From Corticimicrobacter populi (GTDB lineage Bacteria; Pseudomonadota; Gammaproteobacteria; Burkholderiales; Burkholderiaceae_B): a stretch of 64,000 nt of DNA. The stretch is from the NCBI RefSeq assembly GCF_003123725.1, contig NZ_QETA01000001.1:682001-746000 (forward strand), read 5' to 3'. Of this stretch, positions 40,163-50,139 are shown one piece after another. The notes beneath the pieces are model-generated. The model made no database searches and was not told the origin of the DNA. It was given only the letters and a program-made list of their open reading frames with translations. The position numbers and the translations under genes are program-made. Numbering within the stretch: position 1 is the stretch's first letter; each line of letters starts with the position of its first letter.

Positions 40163-43100
40163 TCAGCGTTGGGTTTCAACCTGAACCAGCGGTGCCGCAT
40201 CGACCTTGGGGGACGGCGGAATGATACGACCCAGGCGGGCCTTGGCGGGCTGGCTGGCAATCTGGGCCTGCACGGCCGACAGGCGTTCTGGCTGGGTCTC
40301 GACCCATTGCAGGCCTGCAGCCTGGACCACAGCGGTCAGGCTCTCGCTGGCAACGTGTCGAACCGATACGGGTACGACGATCGTATCCGCAGGTTCGGGC
40401 TGTGCCGGTACAGCGGCCTCGACCTGGACTGCAGGGGCGGCTGGAACGATGACTTCTGCCTGAGTCGGGGTGGCGCTGTCGGTTGCGGGGACCGATACTT
40501 CTGTCTGTGCGACAGCCACGTCCGTGACTTCGGCGGTATCGGCAACAACCGGTTCAGGCGTCACTGTAGAGACTGCAGGTACCTGTTCGGCCACTGCCTG
40601 CACCGCAGGTTGTTCGGCAATCTCGGTCGCCACCTCGGTGATGATCGCCTGCACTTCGGCTTGCGGTTCTGCCGTGATGACAGTGGTTGGTGCCTGTGCT
40701 GCCTGAGTCTCGACTTCGACGGTCGCAGATTCGGTCTGCGCGCTGACAACGGTGTCTGCCACGACGACAGTGCTATCGGCAACAACGGTTGCCTGAACGA
40801 CCGGGGCATCGTCGTTATCGCCAGCCTCTTCACCTTGCAGGCTTTCGCTGCCATTCTCATCCGTACCACGACGGCTGCGACGGCCGCGACGGCGGCGGCG
40901 CTTGCGCTCGGTATCAGGGGTGCCTTCGGCGTCTTCGCCAGCCTGGATGGCCAGATCGGCGTTGTCGTCTTCTGCCTGATGGTCGGCGCTATCGACGGCC
41001 GGGGTCAGCTCTGCCAGCGGTGTTGCCGGTGCATTGCCTTCCTGATCGATCACATCGATGTCGTTGCCATTGGCTTCTACACCGTTCTGCTCATCACGGC
41101 CGCCACGGCTGCGGCTGTTGCGGCGACGGCCACGACCGGCACGCTGCTCCTGCTGCGCTGTGTCCTCTGCGGCTGCAGAGGCGACGGCGGCGACGGGTAG
41201 CGAAGCGGCTTCTGCAGCACGGGCATTGTCTGTCGCCTGGGGTGCGGATTGCTTGCGTTCGCCTTCGTTGCGACGGCCTCCACGCGTGTTGCGCGTACCT
41301 TCTTCGGCACGGGCTTCGTCACCATTGCGACGTTCGCCGCGACGCTGCTTGTTGCGGCCTTCACCACCTGCGCCGGCCTGACGGTCACGCTGGCGCGACG
41401 GGTCGCCACGCTTGCGGCCTTGCTGGCGCTCGCGATTGCCGTTTTCGCCGGTGGCCGTGTTGCTCTTGGCAGCGGTTGCATCTTCGGAAACGCCCAGACC
41501 GAACAGGCGCTTGATGAATCCGATCAGACCGCCACCGGATGGGGTGGCAGCGGCTGTCTGGCGCTCGTTCGTGGCAGGCTTTCTGGCCGGCGAAGGCGAG
41601 GATACCGGTGCCGGCTGGGCCGGGGTGATCCCCTTGACCAGCGCTTCGGGACGGTTCTGTGCCTCCTTGGCGGCAGCCGTCCAGCCCGGCTCGTTTTCTT
41701 CCGGAGCCTGTACCAGCTGGAAGCTGGACTTGGGATCCTCCAGACGCGGGTCGTCGTGACGCAACCGCTCGATATGGTGGTGCGGCGTTTCGAGGTGACG
41801 ATTGGGGATCAGCAGCAGGCTGACCTTGAGTCGGGCTTCGATTTTGGCGATGTCAGCACGCTTTTCGTTGAGCAGGAAGGCTGCAACGTCAACAGGCACC
41901 TGGGCGTGTACGGCGGCGGTGTTTTCCTTCATGGCCTCTTCCTGCAGCAGGCGCAGGATGTGCAGGGCGGAGGATTCGGTGTCGCGGATCACGCCGGTGC
42001 CGTTGCAGCGTGGGCAGGAAATGTGCGAGCCCTCGTTGAGTGCCGGTCGCAGTCGCTGGCGTGACAGTTCCATCAGGCCAAAGCGCGAGATCTTGCCGAT
42101 CTGCACGCGGGCACGATCGAGGTGCAGCGCTTCGCGCAGGCGCTGTTCGACGGCGCGCTGGTTCTTGCTGTCCTCCATGTCGATGAAGTCGATCACGATC
42201 AGGCCACCGAGGTCGCGCAGGCGCAACTGGCGGGCCACTTCATCGGCGGCTTCGAGGTTGGTGCGCAGCGCGGTTTCCTCGATATCGGCACCTCGCGTGG
42301 AGCGGGCCGAGTTGACGTCGACGGCCACCAGTGCCTCGGTGTGGTCGATCACGATGGCACCGCCTGAGGGCAACTGTACCGTGCGCGAGTAGGCGGTTTC
42401 GATCTGGTGTTCGATCTGGAAACGCGAGAAGAGGGGGATGTCTTCGCGATAGCGCTTGACGCGCTGCACGTTGTCCGGCATCACCACGCTCATGAAGGCG
42501 GTGGCCTGGTCGGCGATATCGTCGGTATCGACCAGGATCTCACCGATTTCGGGCGAGAAGTAGTCGCGTATGGCGCGAATGACCAGGCTCGACTCAAGAT
42601 AGATCAGGACCGGGGCGGGGTTGTCGCGGGCGGCACCGTCGATCGCTTCCCAGAGTTGCTGCAGGTAGGACAGATCCCATTGCAGTTCTTCGGCATTGCG
42701 GCCGATGCCTGCGGTGCGGGCAATGATGCTCATGCCCTGCGGCACCTTGAGCTGGTCCATGGCCTCGCGCAGTTCCTGGCGCTCTTCACCTTCGACACGG
42801 CGCGAAACACCGCCGCCACGAGGATTGTTGGGCATCAGGACCAGATAGCGTCCCGCAAGCGAAATGAAGGTGGTCAGGGCCGCGCCCTTGTTGCCGCGCT
42901 CTTCCTTTTCGACCTGGACGATCAGTTCCTGGCCTTCGTACAGGGCGTCCTGGATACGGGCGGTGCGCACATCCACGCCTTCCTTGAAATAGGCGCGGGC
43001 GACTTCCTTGAAGGGCAGGAAACCATGGCGGTCTTCGCCGTAGTTGACGAAGCAGGCTTCGAGACCCGGTTCGATACGGGTGATGGAGCCTTTGTAGATG

Positions 43101-43219
43101 TTGCCTTTGCGCTGTTCGCGGCCGGCAGTCTCGATGTCGAGGTCTACCAGCTTTTGACCGTCGACAATGGCAACGCGCAGTTCTTCCTGGTGCGTTGCAT
43201 TAAACAGCATGCGTTTCAT
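40163..43219 (-). CDS. rne: Ribonuclease E
   Basis: Main endoribonuclease for mRNA decay and rRNA/tRNA processing, 1,018 residues. The catalytic half has the S1 domain (about 36-125), 5'-sensor and RNase H-like folds, DNase I-like aspartates in VAVDVNSAR and VIDFIDMED, and the Zn-link SCPRCNGTG. The C-terminal half is low complexity: Arg-rich stretches such as [13 protein letters not shown], then long Val/Ala/Gln/Thr/Glu-rich repeats. This is the expected disordered degradosome scaffold. It is divergent from rluC, as in E. coli. Confidence 0.96.
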   Translation of the reverse strand: MKRMLFNATHQEELRVAIVDGQKLVDLDIETAGREQRKGNIYKGSITRIEPGLEACFVNYGEDRHGFLPFKEVARAYFKEGVDVRTARIQDALYEGQELIVQVEKEERGNKGAALTTFISLAGRYLVLMPNNPRGGGVSRRVEGEERQELREAMDQLKVPQGMSIIARTAGIGRNAEELQWDLSYLQQLWEAIDGAARDNPAPVLIYLESSLVIRAIRDYFSPEIGEILVDTDDIADQATAFMSVVMPDNVQRVKRYREDIPLFSRFQIEHQIETAYSRTVQLPSGGAIVIDHTEALVAVDVNSARSTRGADIEETALRTNLEAADEVARQLRLRDLGGLIVIDFIDMEDSKNQRAVEQRLREALHLDRARVQIGKISRFGLMELSRQRLRPALNEGSHISCPRCNGTGVIRDTESSALHILRLLQEEAMKENTAAVHAQVPVDVAAFLLNEKRADIAKIEARLKVSLLLIPNRHLETPHHHIERLRHDDPRLEDPKSSFQLVQAPEENEPGWTAAAKEAQNRPEALVKGITPAQPAPVSSPSPARKPATNERQTAAATPSGGGLIGFIKRLFGLGVSEDATAAKSNTATGENGNRERQQGRKRGDPSRQRDRQAGAGGEGRNKQRRGERRNGDEARAEEGTRNTRGGRRNEGERKQSAPQATDNARAAEAASLPVAAVASAAAEDTAQQEQRAGRGRRRNSRSRGGRDEQNGVEANGNDIDVIDQEGNAPATPLAELTPAVDSADHQAEDDNADLAIQAGEDAEGTPDTERKRRRRRGRRSRRGTDENGSESLQGEEAGDNDDAPVVQATVVADSTVVVADTVVSAQTESATVEVETQAAQAPTTVITAEPQAEVQAIITEVATEIAEQPAVQAVAEQVPAVSTVTPEPVVADTAEVTDVAVAQTEVSVPATDSATPTQAEVIVPAAPAVQVEAAVPAQPEPADTIVVPVSVRHVASESLTAVVQAAGLQWVETQPERLSAVQAQIASQPAKARLGRIIPPSPKVDAAPLVQVETQR

Positions 43220-43752
43220 GAATGGGTTTCTCCGTGGTCAACATGCGCCTGGATTTGGCGCCATGCATGCCTCGGACCATTCGGTACGGCTGAAAGAACG
43301 TGGAAACCAGGCCGGATGGGCCTGCGACTCAGCGAGCAGGCACGTCCTTCCCCGGAGGGCGTGGGGCGGTCAGCAGGTGGTTCATTGTCTATGTCTCAAC
43401 AAGAATGTTTTCTGTGGCCGACAGACGCAAAGGGTAGCGAGGTGCGTCTGTTGCAGGTCAAGTAATGTTTCCTCGAAATTCCAAGCCGATCACAGTGATA
43501 CAAAACGGGCGATGCGGTCGCCAAACGGGGTGACACGCTTCGGCAGTCCAGGATTGCACTGAGTACCGGATGGCCCAGGGGTTGAGGAGCAGGCGGAACC
43601 CTTGAGGGTACAATAGCGGCCAGCACGTTTGACGGAAATAGTGCAGTCTGCGGAGGCGGCGTCATATTGCCGCGAGCGGAGGTGCTCTGTCTCTACGTCG
43701 AACGGGTTCACTCAGCCCTTTAAGGCTGTCCCGATTATAGCTTCTTTTCTTC
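43220..43752 (-). other. Gene-free 533-base interval: probable long rne 5' leader
   Basis: No supported protein or RNA gene is seen between the divergent rne and rluC starts. The best -10 element for rne lies near its far end, so about 500 bases would be transcribed as untranslated leader. In E. coli the rne leader (about 360 bases) folds into hairpins through which RNase E controls its own mRNA. A similar role here is inferred from position and length, not from a worked-out fold. Confidence 0.55.
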
Positions 43753-43759
43753 ATGTGCA
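43733..43759 (-). promoter_or_regulatory. Candidate rne promoter next to the rluC start
   Basis: On the minus strand a perfect TATAAT -10 element occupies 43733-43738. TTGCAC at 43754-43759 is a possible -35 with a short 15-base spacer. It would place the start of transcription near 43726. The element overlaps the beginning of rluC, so the two genes' promoters would be interleaved. The weak -35 spacing keeps this tentative. Confidence 0.45.
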
Positions 43760-44706
43760 AAGATAATCACGCGAGCACGGTCCGAATGGTGGAAATCGAT
43801 GCCGGCCACGAGGGCCAGCGCCTCGATAATTTCCTGGTGCGGCTGTGCAAGGGCGTTCCCAAAAGCCATATATACAAGGCGATCCGCAGTGGTCAGGTGC
43901 GTATCGATGGGCGTCGCTGCCAGGCCGAGAGCCGCTTGGCCGAAGGGCAGACTGTGCGGATCCCCCCGATGCGCATGGCCGACCGCGCGCCGGAAGAGTG
44001 GGTGCCGGGGGCCGAGTTCCCGGTGGTCTACGAGGACGAGCACATGCTGGTGATCGACAAGCCTGCCGGCGTGGCGGTGCATGGCGGCAGTGGTGTGTCG
44101 TTCGGCGTGATCGAACAATTGCGCGCGGCGCGGCCCCAGCAAAAATTCCTGGAACTGGCGCATCGGCTTGATCGCGATACCTCAGGTCTGCTGATCCTCG
44201 GCAAGCGCCGTGCCGCGCTGCTGGCGCTGCATGCCATGATGCGCGAAGGGCGGGGCCGCAAGCATTACTATGCCCTGGTCGAGGGCGACTGGCGCAATGA
44301 CCGGCAGCATATCCGCCTGCCGCTGCTCAAGTGGACGACCCGAAGCGGCGAGCGGCGGGTCAAGGTCGATGAAGACGGTGTACAGGCGCATACGATCGTC
44401 ACAAAAGTGCAGCGCTTCGGCGAGTACAGTCTGGTCGATGCCGAACTGCGCACAGGCCGCACTCACCAGATACGGGTACATCTGGCCAGCAGCGGTTTTC
44501 CGCTGGTGGGGGATGACAAGTATGGGCGTGACGAGACGCGTGCGCTGTTTGCAGCGCAGGGTTTCGGCAGGATGTTCCTGCATGCGCGCCTGCTCGAGAT
44601 ACCGCATCCCGTCAGTGGCGAGCCGCTGACGCTGGAAGCACCACTGCCGTCGGCCTGCACCGAACTGCTGGCACGGCTGGCGCAGCAACAGGGAGAGATT
44701 GCATGA
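43753..44706 (+). CDS. rluC: 23S rRNA pseudouridine synthase RluC
   Basis: Makes pseudouridines in 23S rRNA (955, 2504 and 2580 in E. coli). The 317-residue protein has an N-terminal S4 domain (QRLDNFLVRLCKGVPKSHIY), catalytic D142 in HRLDRDTSGLLIL, and the RTHQIRVHLA motif. The ATG at 43753 is used; a second ATG at 43786 also precedes the S4 domain. It is divergent from rne and overlaps the following HAD gene by four bases. Confidence 0.94.
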   Translation: MCKDNHASTVRMVEIDAGHEGQRLDNFLVRLCKGVPKSHIYKAIRSGQVRIDGRRCQAESRLAEGQTVRIPPMRMADRAPEEWVPGAEFPVVYEDEHMLVIDKPAGVAVHGGSGVSFGVIEQLRAARPQQKFLELAHRLDRDTSGLLILGKRRAALLALHAMMREGRGRKHYYALVEGDWRNDRQHIRLPLLKWTTRSGERRVKVDEDGVQAHTIVTKVQRFGEYSLVDAELRTGRTHQIRVHLASSGFPLVGDDKYGRDETRALFAAQGFGRMFLHARLLEIPHPVSGEPLTLEAPLPSACTELLARLAQQQGEIA

Positions 44707-45398
44707 CCCATACGCTGGCGGATGATGGCCGCCGTTACTCGCTGATCATTTTCGACTGGGACGGCACGCTGATGGATTCCACCCACAGCATCGTCTCTTC
44801 AATCCAGAAGGCCTGCGCCGATCTGGATCTGCCGATTCCGTCCGACGCCATCGCCAGCTGGGTGATCGGCCTGTCGCTGGACCAGGCCTTGCAGCGCGTG
44901 GTGCCGGAGCTGTCGCAGGATATGCTGCCGCGCTTCATCGAGCGCTATCGGGTGCATTATCTATTGCGTGACCATGAGCTTAAGCTGTTCGAGGGCGTGC
45001 ATGGCTTGCTGGGTACCCTGAGCGGTGCCGGCGTGCAGACTGCAGTGGCGACCGGCAAGAGCCGTCTTGGCCTGAGCCGCGCCCTGGCGGCTACCGGGCT
45101 GGAGGGTCACTTTGCCGCAACCCGCTGTGCCGATGAGACGCACAGCAAGCCGAACCCGGCCATGCTGTTCGAGTTGATGGACGAGTTGATGGTGCCGCCC
45201 GAACAGGTTCTGATGATCGGGGACACGACCCACGATCTGAACATGGCCGCCAATGCCGGCGTGCACGGGCTGGGCGTGACCTATGGCGCACATCCACCAG
45301 ATGAGTTGAAACGTGCGGCACATGTCGGCCTGGTCAATGACGTGGCTGAATTGCGCGGCTGGCTGCGCCCGAGGCTGCATGAAAACCGTCATTCTTGA
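44703..45398 (+). CDS. HAD-superfamily hydrolase (phosphoglycolate phosphatase-like)
   Basis: Haloacid dehalogenase phosphatase of 231 residues. Motif I FDWDGTLMDS has nucleophile D18 and acid D20. The helical cap follows, then motif II AVATGKS, the conserved Lys in SKPNPAML, and motif IV GDTTHDLNMAANAG. It resembles Gph/YieH-like enzymes; the true substrate is not known. The ATG overlaps the rluC stop, and the same rluC-HAD pair is usual in betaproteobacteria. The barstar-like gene begins within its last codons. Confidence 0.9.
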   Translation: MTHTLADDGRRYSLIIFDWDGTLMDSTHSIVSSIQKACADLDLPIPSDAIASWVIGLSLDQALQRVVPELSQDMLPRFIERYRVHYLLRDHELKLFEGVHGLLGTLSGAGVQTAVATGKSRLGLSRALAATGLEGHFAATRCADETHSKPNPAMLFELMDELMVPPEQVLMIGDTTHDLNMAANAGVHGLGVTYGAHPPDELKRAAHVGLVNDVAELRGWLRPRLHENRHS

Positions 45399-45672
45399 TG
45401 GTGTGATCCACAGGACGCCGGCAGATGTGTACGACCATCTGGCCAAGGTGTTCGATTTCGGTCCCTATTTTGGCCGCAATCCCGATGCGCTGTACGATTT
45501 CCTGGTGCCGCTGGCACCTGAAGAAATGCCGGTACGGCTGATCTGGCGCAACAGCGGTATGTTCCGGCAGCGGTTTGGCGAAGTCTTTGCTCAGTTGCAG
45601 CAGGTATTCGACCATGTCCGGCGCTATTACAAGTGTGATGATGATTGCTTCACCTGGAATGCGGAAAGCTGA
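45379..45672 (+). CDS. Barstar-family ribonuclease inhibitor
   Basis: A 97-residue protein with the barstar fold pattern. It begins KTVILDGVIHRTPADVYDHL, with the helix that plugs the barnase active site, and continues FGRNPDALYDFLV and MPVRLIWRNSG. Barstar proteins neutralise secreted RNases of the barnase type. No barnase-like toxin is nearby, so it is an orphan immunity candidate. The start ATG at 45379 overlaps the HAD gene's end by 20 bases. Confidence 0.8.
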   Translation: MKTVILDGVIHRTPADVYDHLAKVFDFGPYFGRNPDALYDFLVPLAPEEMPVRLIWRNSGMFRQRFGEVFAQLQQVFDHVRRYYKCDDDCFTWNAES

Positions 45673-45690
45673 ATGCAAAAGGAAAACCGA

Positions 45691-45948
45691 ATGAAAGAAG
45701 TCGATCCGGCGATCCGCGCTGCGCACAAGCACTCTTCACGGCATAGGGAAGAACTGCTCAATAGCGAGTCCTGTGGCTGTTTTCATTGCTGCAAGGTATT
45801 TCCGCCATCGGCGATCGTGGAATGGACCGATGGCGATACCTGTGCCTTTTGTCCGGAATGCGGGATCGATTCCGTGATCGGATCTGCCTCGGGCTATCCG
45901 ATAGACGCCGCATTTCTGCGGCGGATGCATGACTATTGGTTTTCCTGA
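45691..45948 (+). CDS. Small cysteine-rich zinc-ribbon-like cytoplasmic protein
   Basis: An 85-residue protein of unknown function. Two cysteine clusters, SCGCFHCC at about residues 27-34 and CAFCPECG at about 52-59, look like a zinc ribbon. The C-terminal IDSVIGSASGYPIDAAFL segment is conserved in proteins annotated only as cytoplasmic. AAGGAAAA lies a suitable distance before the ATG at 45691; an earlier ATG at 45673 abuts the barstar stop. No signal peptide is seen. It appears coupled to the barstar-like gene, which may hint at an inhibitor role. Confidence 0.75.
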   Translation: MKEVDPAIRAAHKHSSRHREELLNSESCGCFHCCKVFPPSAIVEWTDGDTCAFCPECGIDSVIGSASGYPIDAAFLRRMHDYWFS

Positions 45949-45950
45949 AA

Positions 45951-47567
45951 TCAGTGCGAGAGCTGACGTATGGCCGGCCTGTATGACAAAGACGGCTGTG
46001 CGTGTCCGGCCGTATCGCCAAGGTTGAACACACTGACCAATTGCACCAGTGTGCCAGCCTGATCGTTCAGACTCGCCGCTGCGGCAGCGGATTCCTCCAC
46101 CAGTGCGGCGTTTTGCTGAGTGACCTGATCCAGTTGGTTGACGGCATCGCCGACCTGGGAGATCCCTTGTACCTGTTCCTGGGCCGCCGTGCCGATTTCG
46201 CCGATCAGTTCTGCCACCTTGCGTACACCATCCACCATCTCGGCCATCGTGGTGCCGGCTGCGCTGACAAGCGCTGATCCTTTGCTGACTTCGTCGACGC
46301 TGGTGCCGATCAGGTGCTTGATTTCCTTGGCTGCCTGTGCGCTGCGCTGGGCCAGGCCCCGCACTTCGCTGGCGACCACGGCAAAGCCGCGTCCCTGTTC
46401 ACCGGCGCGTGCCGCTTCTACCGCTGCATTCAATGCCAGGATGTTGGTCTGGAAGGCGATGGAGTCAATGACGCCCACGATGTCTTCCACTTTGCGGGAA
46501 CTGGTCTTGATCGACTCCATGGTGCTGACGACATTTTCCATGGCTGTGCCGCCTTGCGCTGCCGTTTCGTGGACAGAGCGTGCCAGCGTCGAGGCTGACT
46601 GTACTGAATCCAGATTCTGTCGCACGGTGGCATTCATTTCTTCCATCGAGGCAGCCGTCTGCTCCAGGCTGGATGCCTGTTCTTCGGTACGCTGGCTCAG
46701 ATCGGCATTGCCACTGGCGATTTGCGACGAGCCGGTGGCAATCGATTCGCTGGCATGGCGTACTTGACGAACCAGTTCGGCCAGCCTGGCACGCATGGCT
46801 TCCATGTTGGCCAGAACACTGCTGGTGTCCGTGGACTGCAACTGTACCCGGACGGCCAGGTTGCCCTTGGCTACTTCCTGGGCAATCTCGGCAGCATAGG
46901 TCGGCTCACCACCCAACTGGCGCGTAATGGTGCGCACCAGCCAGAAGCCCAGGGCGCAACTGACGCCTGCACACAGAATGATGAGCGAGGTCAGCAGCCA
47001 GAAGGTGCGTTCCACAGCTTGCGCGGATTGTTCAATATTCTGGCGAGCCAGTTCTTCCTGCCGCTTGGCGGCATCCATCAGGATGGTTCGTACGGCAACA
47101 TGCAGGCGGGCCGAGTCTTTATGCAAGACTTCCATCGCGGTCGGATCCGCCTGGTCAGCCATTTTCTGCACCACAGAGACGGCTTGCTGGTACTGTGTCC
47201 AGGTGTCGGCCAGTTTGGTGCCCATATCGTGCAGTTGGGTATCGTCTTTATTGGCCAGCAGGATGTCCCGGGCTTCAAAGATGGTTTTTTCTGACTCGGC
47301 GTTGAGCTTGAGTTCGGAGGCACGCGCCTGGGGATCCGTTTGCCAGATGTAGACATACATGCGTCGGAAATGGGTTGCGCCCTGGCGGGCAGCATCCATC
47401 AGGACGCGCACGGGGGTGACGGTGTCGGTGTACATGACGCGCTGCTGGGCGCTGACATGCCATAGTTGCTGCATGGCCAGAATGCCGATGAGCACCAGCG
47501 TGGCAATGAAAAATATGATCAGCGCACTGAGTTTGTTCTTGAGGGTCCACGTTGGCTGCGAGGGCAT
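45951..47567 (-). CDS. Methyl-accepting chemotaxis protein
   Basis: Chemoreceptor of 538 residues. It has a first membrane helix at about 11-33, a helical periplasmic sensor of about 155 residues (four-helix-bundle type), a second helix at about 189-211, a HAMP domain and a signalling domain with the hairpin tip [20 protein letters not shown]. It ends without the NWETF-type CheR/CheB docking pentapeptide. The ATG at 47567 is preferred over an earlier open frame. The ligand is unknown; no other chemotaxis genes are in the window. Confidence 0.92.
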   Translation of the reverse strand: MPSQPTWTLKNKLSALIIFFIATLVLIGILAMQQLWHVSAQQRVMYTDTVTPVRVLMDAARQGATHFRRMYVYIWQTDPQARASELKLNAESEKTIFEARDILLANKDDTQLHDMGTKLADTWTQYQQAVSVVQKMADQADPTAMEVLHKDSARLHVAVRTILMDAAKRQEELARQNIEQSAQAVERTFWLLTSLIILCAGVSCALGFWLVRTITRQLGGEPTYAAEIAQEVAKGNLAVRVQLQSTDTSSVLANMEAMRARLAELVRQVRHASESIATGSSQIASGNADLSQRTEEQASSLEQTAASMEEMNATVRQNLDSVQSASTLARSVHETAAQGGTAMENVVSTMESIKTSSRKVEDIVGVIDSIAFQTNILALNAAVEAARAGEQGRGFAVVASEVRGLAQRSAQAAKEIKHLIGTSVDEVSKGSALVSAAGTTMAEMVDGVRKVAELIGEIGTAAQEQVQGISQVGDAVNQLDQVTQQNAALVEESAAAAASLNDQAGTLVQLVSVFNLGDTAGHAQPSLSYRPAIRQLSH

Positions 47568-47772
47568 GACGGCGTAATTCCTGATGAGTGTGGTGTGCTT
47601 TCTATGCGTATTCAGTGCACATCGCCTGGGCAAGGCGTTGCGGATCGGAGTGTATGCGCAGACCTGCCGCGTCATGGTCACATTTTGACAACAACGTGTG
47701 AAAAATAGAGATAAAGGGACTCTGCTGCCACGGCGAATGCGTGGCGACGGGATGCGATGACGCCTGGTGCCA

Positions 47773-48375
47773 CTACCAGCGGTGCCTGCCCCATTTCATC
47801 CGGCCGTTTTCGACAGTGCGTCCGCCGCAGCTGGGATAGCCTGGCGGCACAATCGCCACATTGCGCATGCTCGGCCGGATGTCGAAGCGTGCCAGGATAC
47901 TGGCTTGCTTCTGGTGGTCTGGATTCAGGTCGGGCAAGGCGTAATGGATCAGTTCGCCCATGGACTGTGCGATCCATTGCTCGACAGACTGATCCTGGGA
48001 AAGCGGGGTGAGGAAACTGCTGCTTTCTGCCATTTTCTGCAGGTCAGCGTAGTGGCGGATATTCCACTGGCAAAACTCCAGAGTACGGTCTGAAAAATAA
48101 AGATTGTCCAGATATGCCTTGTCTGCCTGTTCAAGTGTCTGGGCTTCATCCTCGGTGATCTGATCGTACAGGAAGCGTACGGCCAGTGCTTCGAGCCGAT
48201 GCAGAACAAGGGCAGGGTGTTCGCCGCTGCCACCGCCCAGCACAAGATTGCCAGGCGTGGCGCTGAAGTCATAACCGCCCCAGCCCTCTCCATGAATGAC
48301 TTCCAGTGGCCGATAGATGGGCAGGTAGCCCAGTTGACCAATGTATTCATGATCAAAGGAATCGATGTAGCTCAT
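47773..48375 (-). CDS. Conserved-looking protein of unknown function
   Basis: A 200-residue protein that I do not recognise. The N-terminus [21 protein letters not shown] is followed by a Gly-rich segment ([21 protein letters not shown]) and a helical middle ([21 protein letters not shown]). No signal peptide or membrane segment is seen, and codon use is like that of the neighbours. The frame is open to 48519, but ATG 48375 avoids overlap with the methyltransferase gene. Its place among barstar-like and other small proteins makes an immunity role possible, but nothing in the sequence proves it. Confidence 0.72.
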   Translation of the reverse strand: MSYIDSFDHEYIGQLGYLPIYRPLEVIHGEGWGGYDFSATPGNLVLGGGSGEHPALVLHRLEALAVRFLYDQITEDEAQTLEQADKAYLDNLYFSDRTLEFCQWNIRHYADLQKMAESSSFLTPLSQDQSVEQWIAQSMGELIHYALPDLNPDHQKQASILARFDIRPSMRNVAIVPPGYPSCGGRTVENGRMKWGRHRW

Positions 48376-48397
48376 GCTGTTGCCGGCAGGTTCGATA

Positions 48398-49147
48398 TCA
48401 GGCCAGAAAGAGGAACAGTGTGGGCTGCTTGTCCAGATCGGGTGCAGGTGACTGCTTCCAGTCACTGATGGTGCGCGTCTGGATGGATTCGTCGGGCGTG
48501 GTGACCGAGCGTGCCACACACAGTCGGGTGCTGCCTTTGAGTGTGTCGAGCAGCGTCTTGAAGAAGGCCGTATTGCGGTAAGGCGTTTCGATCATGATCT
48601 GCGTCTGTTGCTGGCGGGCTGATGCCTGTTCCCATTGCCTGAGCTGGGCTGCGCGTTCGGTGGGTGCCACCGGCGCATAGCCGTGGAAAGCGAACCGCTG
48701 TCCATCCAGGCCACTGGCCATCAGCGCCAGCAGAATGGACGACGGCCCGGTCCAGGGGCAGACGCGTATGCCGAGCGTGTGGGCGATGCGCACTACTTGC
48801 GCCCCGGGATCGGCCACGGCCGGGCAACCGGCCTCGGACACCAGGCCAATCTCACCGCCGTCACGCGCGCGCTGCAGCCAGCGGTGCATGTCTGCTTCGC
48901 TGGCCTTGCGGTCCAGCACATGGATGGTGATTTCCTGCAGGGGCGTATCGGTGCCGATGGCTTTGAGGAAGGCGCGTGCCGTCTTGGCGTTTTCCGCGAT
49001 GTAGCAGTCGAGCCGCGCGGCCAGGGTACGCACATCTTCTGGCAACCATAGTGATGACGGGACGCCCTCGCCCAGGGAAACGGGGATGAGGTGCAGATGT
49101 CCCTGCTGGCGGGCGGTGTTTGCCGTGCTGTTGCTGACCGTACTCAT
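48398..49147 (-). CDS. RsmI-like SAM-dependent methyltransferase (tetrapyrrole methylase fold)
   Basis: A 249-residue methyltransferase with the tetrapyrrole-methylase fold of 16S rRNA methyltransferase RsmI. Marks are IGLVSEAGCPAVADPG and GPSSILLALMASGLDG near the SAM site, and IMIETPYRN. It is shorter and more divergent than true RsmI and lacks the PTPIGN start, so it is probably the paralogue that sits beside maf in betaproteobacteria. Its target is unknown. Its ATG overlaps the end of maf by four bases. Confidence 0.85.
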   Translation of the reverse strand: MSTVSNSTANTARQQGHLHLIPVSLGEGVPSSLWLPEDVRTLAARLDCYIAENAKTARAFLKAIGTDTPLQEITIHVLDRKASEADMHRWLQRARDGGEIGLVSEAGCPAVADPGAQVVRIAHTLGIRVCPWTGPSSILLALMASGLDGQRFAFHGYAPVAPTERAAQLRQWEQASARQQQTQIMIETPYRNTAFFKTLLDTLKGSTRLCVARSVTTPDESIQTRTISDWKQSPAPDLDKQPTLFLFLA

Positions 49148-49785
49148 GCGGGGACGCTCTCTTGTTCGGAGGAGGCGATCGATGATCCAGACCGGGGAGC
49201 AGGCTGGCCAGGCTTGAGCGGATCCAGACCGAAGCTGCGCAGCATGCGTGACAGTTCGATCAGCGGCAGGCCGATGATCGCAGTCGGATCGCTGCTGTCC
49301 ATCGCTTCCATCAGGCTGATGCCCAGGCTTTCGGCCTTGGCGCTGCCAGCCGTGTCATAGGGGCGGTCGATGCTCAGATAGTGCTCGATGCTCGCATCGT
49401 CGAGCGTGCGGAAGCGGCAGGTTGTCAGAATGTCAGCCGATTCGGTGCGGCTGCCATCGGTGAGCGCCAGGGCGCTGTGAAATACGACAGTCTGGCCGGA
49501 CAGGCGGCGCAACTGGGCAACGGCCTGCGCATGGCCGCCGGGCTTGCCGATGGGGGCTGTGCCCAGCGTGGCAACCTGGTCCGAACCGATGACCAGCGCG
49601 CCAGGGTGGCGGGCCGCGACGGCCTGCGCCTTGGCGACGGCCAGACGCAGTGCCAGCTCGGCAGGCGCTTCGCCAGACGCGGGGGTTTCATCGACATCCG
49701 GGGACACGACGGTAAAGGGCAGGCGCAGGCGCTCAAGCAGTTCACGACGGTAGGGAGAACTGGAGGCCAGGATGAGGGTGGTCAT
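49144..49785 (-). CDS. Maf-family nucleotide pyrophosphatase (YceF type)
   Basis: House-cleaning enzyme of 213 residues; the YceF branch hydrolyses 7-methyl-GTP. The N-terminus MTTLILASSSPYRRELLERL, the catalytic aspartate in VIGSDQVA, and YDTAGSAKAESLG are typical. The C-terminus carries about 20 extra Ser/Gly-rich residues. The ATG at 49785 is used. In relatives maf is divergent from the DUF177-rpmF-plsX fatty acid cluster; here that cluster is absent and AT-rich sequence follows instead. Confidence 0.9.
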   Translation of the reverse strand: MTTLILASSSPYRRELLERLRLPFTVVSPDVDETPASGEAPAELALRLAVAKAQAVAARHPGALVIGSDQVATLGTAPIGKPGGHAQAVAQLRRLSGQTVVFHSALALTDGSRTESADILTTCRFRTLDDASIEHYLSIDRPYDTAGSAKAESLGISLMEAMDSSDPTAIIGLPLIELSRMLRSFGLDPLKPGQPAPRSGSSIASSEQESVPA

Positions 49786-50139
49786 AGCGTTATGGCAGAG
49801 GCGGAGAACCGCCTGGAGCAAAAGGCATAGTGTATAGGCGAGAGGGATGGCTGATCAATTTCAAGAACAGTCATCGGATCTATTGCAAGTGGCTTTATCA
49901 GCGTACTGTTTTTTGCTGCAGGACGATGCAGATGAGGAAGTCGACGCCTGGTGTCGGTGTTGTTCTTTATTGCGGACTCACAGCGTATTTAAAAATCAAA
50001 TCATATAGTTTTTATTAAGTGATTTTAAAAAGAAGGCCATTGACAATCTTTCGTTTTTAAGTAAAAATTGTTAACAATGCGAATCATTTGTGTTGTTAAT
50101 TGTGGTATAGATTGATTTCATGAGTGAAAGGATTTGGAA
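49786..50139. other. AT-rich interval upstream of maf with no supported gene
   Basis: This 354-base stretch turns abruptly AT-rich after about 49970. Only a short open frame (49830-50018) with atypical composition is present, and I do not support it as a gene. The run near 50000-50130 probably holds the promoter of the AT-rich gene that begins at 50140. It marks the left edge of a compositionally foreign patch. Confidence 0.5.

Noticed and set aside
40169-41200. Plus-strand frames across the rne 3' half with hydrophobic or Cys-rich products
   Set aside because: They arise from repeated codons of the disordered RNase E scaffold and lack ribosome sites and homology features.
40163-41600. Repeats in the rne C-terminal half considered as tandem DNA repeats
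   Set aside because: The repetition is at the level of Val/Ala/Gln/Glu/Thr composition and Arg-rich runs, without a constant DNA unit; this is normal for RNase E.
49830-50018. A 62-codon plus-strand open frame upstream of the AT-rich secreted gene
   Set aside because: It has no ribosome site, a Cys/Tyr/Lys-rich unlikely product and straddles the composition boundary.
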